Part shown: positions 26,103 to 34,505 of the stretch, piece after piece
Layout: each line of letters starts with the position of its first letter
How positions within the stretch are numbered: position 1 is the stretch's first letter
Origin: Bradyrhizobium rifense
GTDB taxonomy: Bacteria; Pseudomonadota; Alphaproteobacteria; Rhizobiales; Xanthobacteraceae
Length of the DNA: 64,000 nt
Direction of reading: 5' to 3'
Assembly (NCBI RefSeq): GCF_008123425.1
Contig: NZ_VSSS01000015.1
Location: forward strand, 1-64,000
Program-made: the position numbers and the translations under genes
The notes under the pieces: model-generated
The model's input: only the letters and a program-made list of their open reading frames with translations
What the model was told of the DNA's origin: nothing
Databases searched by the model: none

Positions 26103-27212
26103 ATGGTCTCGTCGAGCCTGCGCATTCACGAGCTGTGCAAGCGTTATGGCGACTTCGTTGCGCTGGCGCCGACCAGCCTCGACGTCGCCAAGGGCGAGTT
26201 TCTCACGCTGCTCGGCCCGTCCGGATCGGGCAAGACCACGCTGCTCAGCCTGATCGCAGGCCTCGCCCATCCCGACGAGGGGCGGATCCTGATCGACGAT
26301 GCCGACGTCACGCACAGTCCGGCCTACGATCGCGATATCGGCGTCGTGTTCCAGAACTACGCGCTGTTTCCTCACATGACGATCGAGGACAACATCGCGT
26401 TTCCGCTGAAGATGCGGAAGGTGGCCGACGCCGAGGCGCGCCGGCGCACGGCCGAGGCGCTGGAAACGGTGCGGCTGCCGCACGTTGCAAAACGCTATCC
26501 GCGCGAGCTGTCCGGCGGCCAGCAGCAGCGCATCGCGCTGGCGCGCTGCATCGTCTATCGCCCTGCGATCATCCTGATGGACGAGCCGCTCGGCGCGCTC
26601 GACAAGAAGCTGCGCGACCAGATGCAGCTCGAGATCAAGCGCATCCATCGCGAGCTCGGCACCACGATCGTCTACGTCACCCACGACCAGGAAGAGGCGA
26701 TGACGATGTCTGACCGCATCTGCCTGATGAATGCCGGTGCGATCGAGCAGCTCGGCACGCCTGCGGACCTCTATTTCCGTCCGCGCTCGGTGTTTGTCGC
26801 AGACTTCCTCGGCGAGTCCAATTTGCTCAGCGCCACCGTGCGTGGCGTCGACGGCGATGGGCTCGACATCGTCCTAGCCGCGCAGGCAGCGCCCTCGCGC
26901 GCGGTCGGCAATGGCGGGAGTTTCGCTGCAGGCGAGCCGATCAAGGTGATGGTGCGTCCCCAGAATCTCGTGGTCGGGGACGCCGGCGGTGGAGGCCAGC
27001 TTGCCGGCCGGCTCTCTGGCCGGCTTTTGGATGTGATGATCAGCGGCAGCCTGACGCGGCTCTACATCGCGCCGGAGACGGCAGGCATGCCGCAACTCGT
27101 CGCCGCGCATCCGACCCGCAGCGGCGCGGCGCCCTACGAGATCGGGCAGCTTCTGTCGCTCGGATGGCATGCAGCGGACGCCGTCGCCATCCGCGACGGG
27201 AAGGGGATCTGA
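26103..27212 (+). CDS. ABC transporter ATP-binding protein (PotA/FbpC class)
   Basis: About 369 residues with all ATPase motifs intact: Walker A GPSGSGKTT (39-47), signature LSGGQQQRIALARC, Walker B IILMDEPLGALD, and H-loop 'VYVTHDQEEAMTMSDR'. A C-terminal TOBE-2 domain begins near residue 270. ATG 26103 (GGAGCGG ahead) is preferred; a TTG at 26061 overlapping the previous stop would add 14 basic residues. It energises the fused permease encoded next. Because its motifs are canonical, two copies would form a symmetric homodimer, unlike GlpS/GlpT. Confidence 0.92.
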   Translation: MVSSSLRIHELCKRYGDFVALAPTSLDVAKGEFLTLLGPSGSGKTTLLSLIAGLAHPDEGRILIDDADVTHSPAYDRDIGVVFQNYALFPHMTIEDNIAFPLKMRKVADAEARRRTAEALETVRLPHVAKRYPRELSGGQQQRIALARCIVYRPAIILMDEPLGALDKKLRDQMQLEIKRIHRELGTTIVYVTHDQEEAMTMSDRICLMNAGAIEQLGTPADLYFRPRSVFVADFLGESNLLSATVRGVDGDGLDIVLAAQAAPSRAVGNGGSFAAGEPIKVMVRPQNLVVGDAGGGGQLAGRLSGRLLDVMISGSLTRLYIAPETAGMPQLVAAHPTRSGAAPYEIGQLLSLGWHAADAVAIRDGKGI

Positions 27213-27214
27213 GC

Positions 27215-28981
27215 TTGGCCGCCCCGCGCGCGATACAGCGGAATCTGGCCTGGACACGGGCGGCGATGGGCGCGCCGCTGGTCCTGCTGCTTATGCTGTT
27301 CCTGGTCTATCCGGTCGGCCAGCTGCTGCTGCTCAGCGTCTACGGCGACAATGGCTTCACGCTGGCGCAATACCGGCAGCTCTTCGCCTCATCGGTCTAT
27401 CTCGACGTTCTCCTGATCACGCTGAAGATCTCGCTGGTCACCACGCTGGTCTGCGTCGTCACGGGCTATCCGATCGCCTATCTGATCTCGGTCGTCGACA
27501 AGGAGCGCAAGACGACCCTGCTGTTCTGGGTGCTGCTGTCGTTCTGGACCAGCTTCCTGGTCCGCGCCTTCGCCTGGATCGTGCTGCTCGGGCGCAACGG
27601 CGTCATCAACAAGCTCCTGATCTCGCTCGGCATCATCTCGAGCCCCGCGAGCCTGCTCTACAATTTCGGCAGCGTCCTGGTCGGCATGGTGAATGCGCTG
27701 TTGCCGCTCGCCGTGCTGACGATGCTCTCGGTGATGGAGAACATCGACCGCAACCTGCCGCGCGCGGCCGCCACGCTCGGGGCGCAGCCGGGCATGGCGT
27801 TCTGGAAGATTTATTTCCCGCTGTCGCTGCCGGGTGTCGCCGCGGCGGGAATCATGGTGTTCGTCACCGCGATCGGCTTCTTCATCGTGCCGGCCCTGCT
27901 CGGTGGGCGCCGCGAGACCATGATCACGCAGCTCATCATCGACCAGGTCCAGCAGACCATGAACTGGGGCTTTGCCGGCGCGATCTCGGTGTTGCTGCTG
28001 TTCGTGGTCTTCATCGTCTTTGCTGCCTACGACCGGCTGCTCGGCCTGTCGACCATGACCGGCGCGGCCGCGCCGCGCAATGCGGCGCCGTCGCGTTTGT
28101 CGGGTCCCCTTCAGAAGGCGGGCGACGCGCTCCTCACGCTGCTCGGGGCGATCTCCGACCGGATTCTCCGGCTCCTGCCGTCACGCCGTCGCGGCCGCAA
28201 TCCCGATCAGGCCGGCATGGGCTTGCAGGCCTTCGTCTGGATCATGCTGCTCATCATCAGCGCGCCGACCATCCTGATGATCCCGCTGTCGTTCGGCAGC
28301 GGCGGTCTCAACTGGCCGCCGCAGGGTTTTACCCTGCATTGGTATGAGACCGTGCTGAGCTCGCCGCTCTGGACCCAGGCCATGCTGCGCTCGCTTCTGG
28401 TCGGGGTCGGAACGGGGCTGCTCGCGATGCTGATCGGCACGCCGGCCGCGTTCCTGCTGGTGCGCAGCGACATCCGCGGTAAGGCGGCGTGGCTGGCCTT
28501 CATCCTGTCGCCAATCGTGGTGCCGCGCATGATCATCGCAGTCGGCCTGTTTTACGTCTTCGCCCGCATGGGCCTCGTCGGCAGCGCCTTCGGCCTCATT
28601 CTCGGACACACTGTCGTCGCGGTGCCCTATGTGGTCATCACCATGATGGCCGTGCTGCGCAATTACGACACGCGGCTCGACCATGCCGCGCAGAGCCTCG
28701 GCGCGCGTCCGTTCGCGACGCTGCGCTACGTCACCTTCCCGATCCTCGCTGCCGGCATGATGTCGTCATTCCTGTTCGCCTTTGCGACCTCGTTCGACGA
28801 ACTCACCATCGCGCTGTTTGCGACCGGCGGCCTCAACGCGACGCTGCCAAAGCAGTTCTGGGACGAGGTGACGCTTCAGGTCTCGCCCGCGATCGCCGCC
28901 GTCTCGACCTGCCTGTTCATTTTCATGGGGCTGCTGATCTTCGTCGCCGAACGCCTGCGCAGGCGCGCTGCGGCGAGGTAG
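27215..28981 (+). CDS. Fused ABC transporter permease (PotB-PotC type, two domains in one chain)
   Basis: About 588 residues, twice the usual permease length. The N-terminal permease (about 15-290) has the coupling loop 'RAAATLGAQPGMAFWKIYFPLSLPG'. A charged linker follows (about 290-345), including 'LPSRRRGRNPDQ'. The second permease (about 345-580) has its own coupling loop 'HAAQSLGARPFATLRYVTFPILAAG'. So one polypeptide supplies the complete pore of this importer. The start is TTG 27215 directly after the ATPase stop (AAGGGG upstream); ATG 27267 is possible but would trim the first charged segment. No frameshift is seen; the frame is continuous. Confidence 0.9.
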   Translation: MAAPRAIQRNLAWTRAAMGAPLVLLLMLFLVYPVGQLLLLSVYGDNGFTLAQYRQLFASSVYLDVLLITLKISLVTTLVCVVTGYPIAYLISVVDKERKTTLLFWVLLSFWTSFLVRAFAWIVLLGRNGVINKLLISLGIISSPASLLYNFGSVLVGMVNALLPLAVLTMLSVMENIDRNLPRAAATLGAQPGMAFWKIYFPLSLPGVAAAGIMVFVTAIGFFIVPALLGGRRETMITQLIIDQVQQTMNWGFAGAISVLLLFVVFIVFAAYDRLLGLSTMTGAAAPRNAAPSRLSGPLQKAGDALLTLLGAISDRILRLLPSRRRGRNPDQAGMGLQAFVWIMLLIISAPTILMIPLSFGSGGLNWPPQGFTLHWYETVLSSPLWTQAMLRSLLVGVGTGLLAMLIGTPAAFLLVRSDIRGKAAWLAFILSPIVVPRMIIAVGLFYVFARMGLVGSAFGLILGHTVVAVPYVVITMMAVLRNYDTRLDHAAQSLGARPFATLRYVTFPILAAGMMSSFLFAFATSFDELTIALFATGGLNATLPKQFWDEVTLQVSPAIAAVSTCLFIFMGLLIFVAERLRRRAAAR

Positions 28982-29012
28982 CCGTCCCGCATTCCAACCA
29001 GAGGTTCACATC

Positions 29013-29918
29013 ATGCTCACTGCCAATCGCCTCCGCGGCCTGTTCCCGGCCATTCCGACCCCGGTCAAGACCGACGACACCATCGATGCCGGCGCGGTCT
29101 CGGCCCTGTTTGCCTGGCTCAACAAGCAGGGCATCGACGGCGTGGTGCCGCTCGGCGGCACCGGCGAGTATGGCGCGCTGGCGCGCGCCGAGCGCATCAA
29201 GATGGCCGGCTTGTCGGTGAAGGCGATGGCGGGCAAGGGCCCGGTCATCGCGGGCGTGCTGGACACTGGCTTCCACGATGCCTTGCAGGCGGGCAAGGAA
29301 TTCGCAGCGGAGGGCGTGGACGGTCTCCTGGTTCTTACGCCATATTATACAAATCCGACTCAGGCTGGCGTCCGCGACTATTTCCTGCGCTATGCCGATG
29401 CTTCGCCCGTGCCCATCCTGATCTACGAGATTCCCTATCGCACCCGGATCGCGATCGAGCCCAAGATCCTGCATGAGCTCTCCAGGCATCCCAACATCAT
29501 CGGCATGAAGGCCTGCAATCTCGACATGTACCATTTCCTCCAGGTCGTGGCCGGCGTCGACGAAAGCTTTGCGGTGCTGAGCGGCGAGGACAGCCTGTTC
29601 CCGCTGCATCTCGCGGCGGGCGCGAAGGGCGGCATTATCGTGACCGCATGCCTGTTGCCGCGCGCCTGGCGCCAGATCTTCGAGACGGCCATTGCGGGCA
29701 AGACAGCGGAGGCCTTGAGCCTCCATCGCCGCTTGATCCCACTGATGAACATGGCATTCGCCGAGACCAATCCGGGGCCGATGAAGGCGGTGATGGATCT
29801 CGTCGGCGTCGAGGCGCCGCGCATGCTGGCGCCGCTGGTCCAACCGGCGCCGGCGCTGGTCTCGGCATTCCGCGCCGAGCTCAGCCGGCAGTTGGCGATC
29901 TCGGAGGGCATCGCTTGA
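29013..29918 (+). CDS. Dihydrodipicolinate synthase (DapA)-family lyase/aldolase
   Basis: 301-residue (beta/alpha)8 class I aldolase. The Schiff-base Lys is about residue 166 in 'NIIGMKACNLDMY', the catalytic Tyr about 138 in 'ILIYEIPYRT', and the carboxylate-binding loop is GGTGE (48-52), a variant of the usual GTTGE. The operon context (hydroxyacid dehydrogenase, importer, IclR) means it is a catabolic relative and not lysine biosynthesis. It likely cleaves or dehydrates a 2-oxo acid, for example a 4-hydroxy-2-oxo or 2-keto-3-deoxy acid. It starts 31 bp after the permease with AGAGG upstream. Confidence 0.88.
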   Translation: MLTANRLRGLFPAIPTPVKTDDTIDAGAVSALFAWLNKQGIDGVVPLGGTGEYGALARAERIKMAGLSVKAMAGKGPVIAGVLDTGFHDALQAGKEFAAEGVDGLLVLTPYYTNPTQAGVRDYFLRYADASPVPILIYEIPYRTRIAIEPKILHELSRHPNIIGMKACNLDMYHFLQVVAGVDESFAVLSGEDSLFPLHLAAGAKGGIIVTACLLPRAWRQIFETAIAGKTAEALSLHRRLIPLMNMAFAETNPGPMKAVMDLVGVEAPRMLAPLVQPAPALVSAFRAELSRQLAISEGIA

Positions 29919-29930
29919 GAGGATGGCAGC

Positions 29931-30809
29931 ATGGCGCGTAGCAGCCGCGAGGGTGGCGGCCGGCCTGCGAAGGCAAAGGCCGCCAAAGCCGGCGAGAAGC
30001 CTGGCGCGAAGACGACGGACAAGGCCGACGAGCCGCGCTCGTCTCTGTTCGTCGGCTCGACCGAGAAGGCGTTCCAGGTCCTGCATGCCTTCGACGGGCC
30101 GCAGCGTCACATGACGCTCGCCGACATCGCGCGCGCCGCCGATCTCGATCGCAGCGCCACTCAGCGTCTGGTCTACACGCTCGAAACGCTCGGCTATCTC
30201 AAGCGGATCGAGGGCACGCGCAACTATGGCCTCACCTCGAAGGTGCTCCAGTTCTCGCACAGCTATCTCAAGGCCAACGACCTGATTGACCGGGCCTCGC
30301 CCTATCTGCTCGAGATCAGCCGCAATCTCGGGGAGACGACCAATTTGCACGAGCTGGATGGCCACGAGGTCGTCTTCGTTGCGCGCTTTCCGGGTGCGCA
30401 CCTCATCAACATCGACATCGTGATCGGCAGCCGATTGCCGACCTTCTTCACGGCGTCGGGCACCGCGATCCTATCGGCGCTGCCCGAGGAGGAGCGCCTC
30501 GCGCTGCTCGAACGGACGCCGCTGGCGCCGCTAACGCCGTTCACCGTGACGGACCCGAAGGCGCTGTTTGAGCGCGTTCGCGTCGCCGCCCAACGCGGCT
30601 ATGCTGTCGTCATGAACGAGACCGTGATGGGCGATATCTCGGTCGCTGCCCCCATCATCGACGAACATGGCCGCGCCGTTGCCGCGATCAACATTTCGGT
30701 GCCGACGACGCGCTGGACCAGGGAGCGCGCCGAGGCCGAGCTGGCGCAGCACGTCCACGTCGCCGCAACCTCGATCTCCAAATCGAAGTTCAACCGCTAC
30801 GCGGCGTGA
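29931..30809 (+). CDS. IclR-family regulator of the hydroxyacid/ABC operon
   Basis: 292 residues. A disordered Lys/Ala/Gly-rich N-terminal tail covers about 1-38. The IclR winged helix follows at about 42-100 ('TEKAFQVLHAFDGPQRHMTLADIARAADLDRSATQRLVYTL'), then the effector domain ('TNLHELDGHEVVFVARFPG', 'SGTAILSALPEEERLALL', 'GDISVAAPIIDEHGRAVAAINIS'). It lies 12 bp after the DapA-like gene on the same strand and so is probably the last gene of the operon, giving feedback control. The effector may be the imported acid or its 2-oxo product. Confidence 0.9.
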   Translation: MARSSREGGGRPAKAKAAKAGEKPGAKTTDKADEPRSSLFVGSTEKAFQVLHAFDGPQRHMTLADIARAADLDRSATQRLVYTLETLGYLKRIEGTRNYGLTSKVLQFSHSYLKANDLIDRASPYLLEISRNLGETTNLHELDGHEVVFVARFPGAHLINIDIVIGSRLPTFFTASGTAILSALPEEERLALLERTPLAPLTPFTVTDPKALFERVRVAAQRGYAVVMNETVMGDISVAAPIIDEHGRAVAAINISVPTTRWTRERAEAELAQHVHVAATSISKSKFNRYAA

Positions 30810-30889
30810 TACAATAGCGAGCCGCAAAGAAAAATGCCTGGAGTGATCCCGGACTTCGTCTTTCTTGCGAGCTCACTTTATAGCCACAT

Positions 30890-30975
30890 CGTCATTGCGA
30901 GCGAAGCGAAGCAATCCAGAATCTTTCCGCGGAGGGAGCCTGGATTGCTTCGTCGCTTCGCTCCTCGCAATGACG
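30890..30975. repeat. Palindromic intergenic repeat (CGTCATTGCGAG family), full-length copy
   Basis: An 86-bp near-palindrome with perfect 12-bp ends CGTCATTGCGAG (30890-30901) and CTCGCAATGACG (30964-30975). Further inner inverted stretches pair GCGAAGCAATCCAG with CTGGATTGCTTCG. A stripped-down copy with the same ends is at 41858-41884. It is non-coding; similar elements are familiar in Bradyrhizobium intergenic regions. Confidence 0.78.
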
Positions 30976-31006
30976 AGTTCGTGGCAAGCGCTTTCCACTC
31001 TATTGG

Positions 31007-31108
31007 TGTCATCGCTCGCGAAGGCGGGCGATCCAGTACGCCGCGGCCTCTCGGTTGAATCTCGCTGCTGGTGGAATACTGGATGCCCCGCTTTCGCGGG
31101 GCATGACA
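31007..31108. repeat. Cruciform intergenic repeat, copy B
   Basis: Same family as 23253-23358: bounded by TGTCAT / ATGACA, with ATCCAGTAC at 31031-31039, the inverse AATACTGGAT at 31075-31084, and an almost identical terminal hairpin CCCCGCTTTCGCGGGG (31087-31102). With the element at 30890-30975 it fills the 329-bp gap between two operons, which otherwise shows no gene. Confidence 0.75.
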
Positions 31109-31138
31109 GCTGTCGTGTGGTTGGTTTCCGCTGCAGCC

Positions 31139-32233
31139 TTACTTCGCCGCCGCCAGCGCCGGGTAATCCGTGTAGCCCTTGGCGCCGCCGCCGTAGAACG
31201 TGTTCTTGTCCCAATCGTTCAGCGCCGCGCCCTTCTTCAGCCGCTCGACCAGGTCCGGGTTGGAGATGAAAGGCTTGCCGAAGGCGATCAGGTCAGCCGC
31301 GTTCGCGTCGAGCACCTTGGTCGCGAGATCGAAATCGTAGCCGTTGTTGGCGATATAGGCGCCCGAGAAGCGTTTGCGCAGGCTCGCATAGTCGAATGAT
31401 GCGAAGTCGCGCGGGCCGCCGGTGGCGCCTTCGACGACGTGGAGATAGACGAGCTCCAGCGCGTTGAGGCCGTCGGTGATGTGATCGAACAAGGCTTGCG
31501 GATTGGAATCCACGATGTCGTTGGCGGGTGTCACCGGCGAGATGCGGATGCCGGTGCGGTCGGCGCCGGCTTCCGCCACGACGGCCTTGGAGACCTCCAG
31601 CATCAACTTGGCGCGGTTCTCGATGGAGCCGCCATAAGCGTCAGTGCGCTTGTTGGCGCCGTCCTTGGCGAACTGGTCGAGCAGGTAGCCGTTGGCGCCG
31701 TGGATCTCGACGCCGTCGAAACCGGCCTCCAGCGCATTCTTCGTGGCGTGCTTGAAGTCGTCGATGATCCCCGGAATTTCGGAGAGCTCGAGCGCGCGGG
31801 GCTCGGAGACGTCGGCGAAGGTGCCGTTCACAAAGGTCTTGCCCTTGGCGCGGATCGCGCTCGGCGCTACGGGGGCTGCGCCGCCCGCCTGGAGGTCGAC
31901 ATGCGAGATACGGCCGACATGCCAAAGCTGGATGAAGATCTTGCCGCCGCGCTGATGCACTTTGTCGGTGACCTTGCGCCAGCCGGCGACCTGGTCCTTC
32001 GAGTAGATGCCGGGAGTGTCCTGGTAGCCCTGGCCCTGCTGCGAGACCTGGCTCGCTTCGGTGATCAGCAGGCCCGCGGAAGCGCGCTGGCCGTAATAGT
32101 CGGCGGCGAGCGGAGAGGGGACGAAGGTGCCGGGCGCAGCGCGGTTGCGCGTCAGCGGCGCCATCACCAGCCGGTTGGCCAGCGTGATCGGGCCGAGCTT
32201 GTAGGTCTCAAACAATTTGGTCGAACGGCTCAT
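31139..32233 (-). CDS. nemA: Old-yellow-enzyme-type ene-reductase (NemA-like)
   Basis: 364 residues, the NemA size. FMN-dependent reduction of activated C=C bonds and nitro/nitrate ester groups with NADPH is known for the family. The sequence opens 'LFETYKLGPITLANRLVMAPLTRNRA'. The substrate His/Asn pair is in 'GVEIHGANGYLLDQF', 'QLWHVGRISH' precedes it, 'DAYGGSIENRAK' follows, and the FMN-phosphate loop is near 'GKPFISNPDLVERL'. ATG 32233 is used; an in-frame ATG at 32284 would add 17 non-conserved residues. It is a single gene with repeats downstream. Confidence 0.92.
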   Translation of the reverse strand: MSRSTKLFETYKLGPITLANRLVMAPLTRNRAAPGTFVPSPLAADYYGQRASAGLLITEASQVSQQGQGYQDTPGIYSKDQVAGWRKVTDKVHQRGGKIFIQLWHVGRISHVDLQAGGAAPVAPSAIRAKGKTFVNGTFADVSEPRALELSEIPGIIDDFKHATKNALEAGFDGVEIHGANGYLLDQFAKDGANKRTDAYGGSIENRAKLMLEVSKAVVAEAGADRTGIRISPVTPANDIVDSNPQALFDHITDGLNALELVYLHVVEGATGGPRDFASFDYASLRKRFSGAYIANNGYDFDLATKVLDANAADLIAFGKPFISNPDLVERLKKGAALNDWDKNTFYGGGAKGYTDYPALAAAK

Positions 32234-32364
32234 TGGTGTGCTTCCGGGGGTTAAGAGGTCCGGAACACTTGTGCATTGCGGCAATCAGCGCAAGGGATGA
32301 GCCATACGGAAAGTGCAGGCGAGCTGCGCGGCAAGGCCCGTGCAGCATAATTCATACGCAATTT

Positions 32365-32398
32365 CGGCCCCGGCAGCGTGATTTCGCTGCCGGGGCCG
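32365..32398 (-). terminator. Strong hairpin after the DUF1993 gene
   Basis: Perfect 14-bp stem CGGCCCCGGCAGCG (32365-32378) / CGCTGCCGGGGCCG (32385-32398) with a 6-base loop, 15 bp past the DUF1993 stop on the minus strand and upstream of nemA. There is no T-tract on either side, so it may act with Rho or as an mRNA-stabilising 3' hairpin. Confidence 0.5.
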
Positions 32399-32412
32399 TG
32401 CGATTGCGCAAA

Positions 32413-32916
32413 TCAGTTCGCGCCGAGGAAATCGCGCTTGCCGATCTCGACGCCGTTGTGACGCATGATGCCGTGGGCGGTGGTGGCGTGGAAATAGAAG
32501 TTCGGCAGCGAGACCCCGCTGAAGAACTGCTGGCCCTTGAGCGTCATGGTCCGGTCGGGGCCCGCCGGGAAGGTCACGTCCTTGCTGTCGGCGCCTTCGA
32601 ACTGCTCCGGCTTGTACGATTTCACGTAATCGATCGTCCTGGCGAGCCGCTGCTTCAGCTCCTCGAACGTCTTTTCCGTGTCGGGCATCGAAGGCACCTC
32701 GCTATGGGTCAGCCTGGCGCAGCCCTTGGCGGCGAAATCGCTGGCGAGCTGGATCTGCTTCGACAACGGCAGCATGTCCGGGAAGAGGCGCGAGCCGAGC
32801 AGGACGCTCGGGTCGATCTTTTTGGCCGTACAATGCGCCTCGGCCTTGGTGAGCAGGCCGGTCAGGCTGTTCAGCATCTGCAGATAGGCGGGGACGACGG
32901 CGTCGTGGAAGGACAT
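32413..32916 (-). CDS. DUF1993 family protein
   Basis: 167 residues, matching DUF1993 throughout. The start is 'MSFHDAVVPAYLQMLNSL', then 'LLGSRLFPDMLPLSKQIQLASDFA'. 'FPAGPDRTMTLKGQQFFSGVSLPNFYFHATTAHGIMRHNG' includes conserved His residues, suggesting a DinB-like four-helix bundle. The function is unknown; the DinB-type fold may bind metal through His. It is cytosolic, with no signal peptide. It is a stand-alone gene on the minus strand with a hairpin behind it. Confidence 0.88.
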   Translation of the reverse strand: MSFHDAVVPAYLQMLNSLTGLLTKAEAHCTAKKIDPSVLLGSRLFPDMLPLSKQIQLASDFAAKGCARLTHSEVPSMPDTEKTFEELKQRLARTIDYVKSYKPEQFEGADSKDVTFPAGPDRTMTLKGQQFFSGVSLPNFYFHATTAHGIMRHNGVEIGKRDFLGAN

Positions 32917-33025
32917 GTGATGCTCGCTTCAGTGGTGGGAGACCTCAGGAGAAAACCTGAGCCACTCACATGGGAGCCTCATGGAATAATACAATCGCCG
33001 AAGTGGCTTGTGCGGTGCGAAAATT

Positions 33026-34342
33026 CTACCGCACCGTCGCCGCCGGCTGCGCCTGGGCCGTGCCGCCGCGCATGCGGGCCAGAAGCTCCGCGGTCGGCCA
33101 GGAATCGGCCGGCAGGCCGTATTTGATCTGCATCGCCTTCACGGCGGCGCGGCTCTGCTGGCCCAGCACGCCGTCGACCTTGCCAACATTGAAGCCGGCC
33201 TGGACCAGCAATTGCTGCAATTGCTTGAGCTCGTTGAATGGCAGTTGCGCGACCTGCCCGGCCGGCCTGCGCATTGGGGCGGCGCCCGCGATGCGGGAGG
33301 CGAGATAGCCCGCGGTGGTCGAATAGATCAGCGAGTTATTCCATTCGGTGTAAGCCGCGAAATTCGCATACGCCATGAAGGCTGGCCCGTTGCGTCCCAT
33401 CGGCAGCAGCACGGACGCCGCGAGATTGTCATTCGGCAGCGGCCGTCCGTCGGGATAGGTGACGCCGAACTGCGCCCACTTCGAGCGCGGCAGCTGCACG
33501 CTGAGATCGGTCTGATCCCATGGCAGCTTCTGCGGCACCTTGATCTCTTCCAGCCACGGCTCGCCGCGCCGCCACTTCAAGCCGTTGGCGATGTAGTTCG
33601 CGGTCGAGCCGATCACGTCGTCTTCGCTGCGCAGGAGGTCGCGCCGGCCGTCGCCGTCATAGTCGACGGCGTAGTTGACGTAATGCACGGGCAGGAACTG
33701 GGTCTGGCCGAGCTCGCCGGCCCAGGAGCCGATCATCTCGTCGGGCGTGAGATCGCCGCGGTCAATGATCTTCAGCGCGGCGATGGTCTCGTTCACGAAC
33801 ATCTCCGAGCGCCGGCAGTCATAAGCCAGCGACACCAGCGATTTCAGCGTCGGCAGATTGCCCATGTTGACGCCGAAGTCGCTCTCAAGTCCCCAGAACG
33901 CGGCGATCACGGCCGGCGGCACGCCATATTCCTTCTCGGCGCGCGCGAACGCCGCCGCGTGTTGCTTGATGTGCTGCTGGCCGTTCTGCATGCGATAGGG
34001 CGCGGCCATGCGGCCGGCGAATTCGGTGAAGAGCTGGCCGAACACGCGCTGGCCGCGGTCGCGATTGACGATGCCCTGGTCGTAGACGAGGTAGGGCGAA
34101 GCCTCCGATATCGTCCGCTGCGACACGCCGGCCGCAACCGCGTGGCTCTTCACGTCGGCCAGGAAGCGATCGAAGTTTTGCCCATTGTGGCACGACGCTG
34201 CGCGCGGCGACGGCGCGGTGGCCTTCGGCGCGGCGGGAAGCACGGGTCGGCCGGGAGGGGGAAGGAGTTGCTGCGCAGATGCTGCGGAGAATGACAAGAA
34301 AATAGTCGTAAGCGCAGCGATCGCGTATCGTGTCTTGGACAT
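33026..34342 (-). CDS. Lytic murein transglycosylase (MltB family) with C-terminal peptidoglycan-binding domain
   Basis: 438 residues. The signal peptide is 1-23 (IAALTTIFLSFSAASA), without a lipobox, so the protein is periplasmic and soluble. The MltB/SLT-like catalytic domain has Glu153 in 'IAAFWGLESDFGVNMG', plus 'IGSWAGELGQTQFLPVHYVNYAVDYDGDG' and 'GSTANYIANGLKW'. A Pro-rich region lies at 27-46. A peptidoglycan-binding domain 1 is at about 375-425 ('LKQLQQLLVQAGFNVGKVDGVLGQQSRAAVKAMQ'). It cleaves MurNAc-GlcNAc bonds to anhydro-MurNAc products. ATG 34342 is chosen because the signal peptide begins there. Confidence 0.93.
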   Translation of the reverse strand: MSKTRYAIAALTTIFLSFSAASAQQLLPPPGRPVLPAAPKATAPSPRAASCHNGQNFDRFLADVKSHAVAAGVSQRTISEASPYLVYDQGIVNRDRGQRVFGQLFTEFAGRMAAPYRMQNGQQHIKQHAAAFARAEKEYGVPPAVIAAFWGLESDFGVNMGNLPTLKSLVSLAYDCRRSEMFVNETIAALKIIDRGDLTPDEMIGSWAGELGQTQFLPVHYVNYAVDYDGDGRRDLLRSEDDVIGSTANYIANGLKWRRGEPWLEEIKVPQKLPWDQTDLSVQLPRSKWAQFGVTYPDGRPLPNDNLAASVLLPMGRNGPAFMAYANFAAYTEWNNSLIYSTTAGYLASRIAGAAPMRRPAGQVAQLPFNELKQLQQLLVQAGFNVGKVDGVLGQQSRAAVKAMQIKYGLPADSWPTAELLARMRGGTAQAQPAATVR

Positions 34343-34505
34343 CAAGCTTACCGGTTCGGGGGCGGGGCCATTGGCGAATCCTACCGTAATGCGCCGGCCG
34401 TGGTCGATAAAGAGGTGGCTTGTGTACTCCGACGCATGGTCCCGCGTCGAGGCGGAGCACCCCGAGGCTATCTCGGGAGAGGCCGCGCCCTTTCCCCGCC
34501 TTCGT

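Noticed and set aside
33008..34294. 428-residue plus-strand frame opposite the lytic transglycosylase
   Set aside because: Shadow of the MltB-type gene; no family resemblance.
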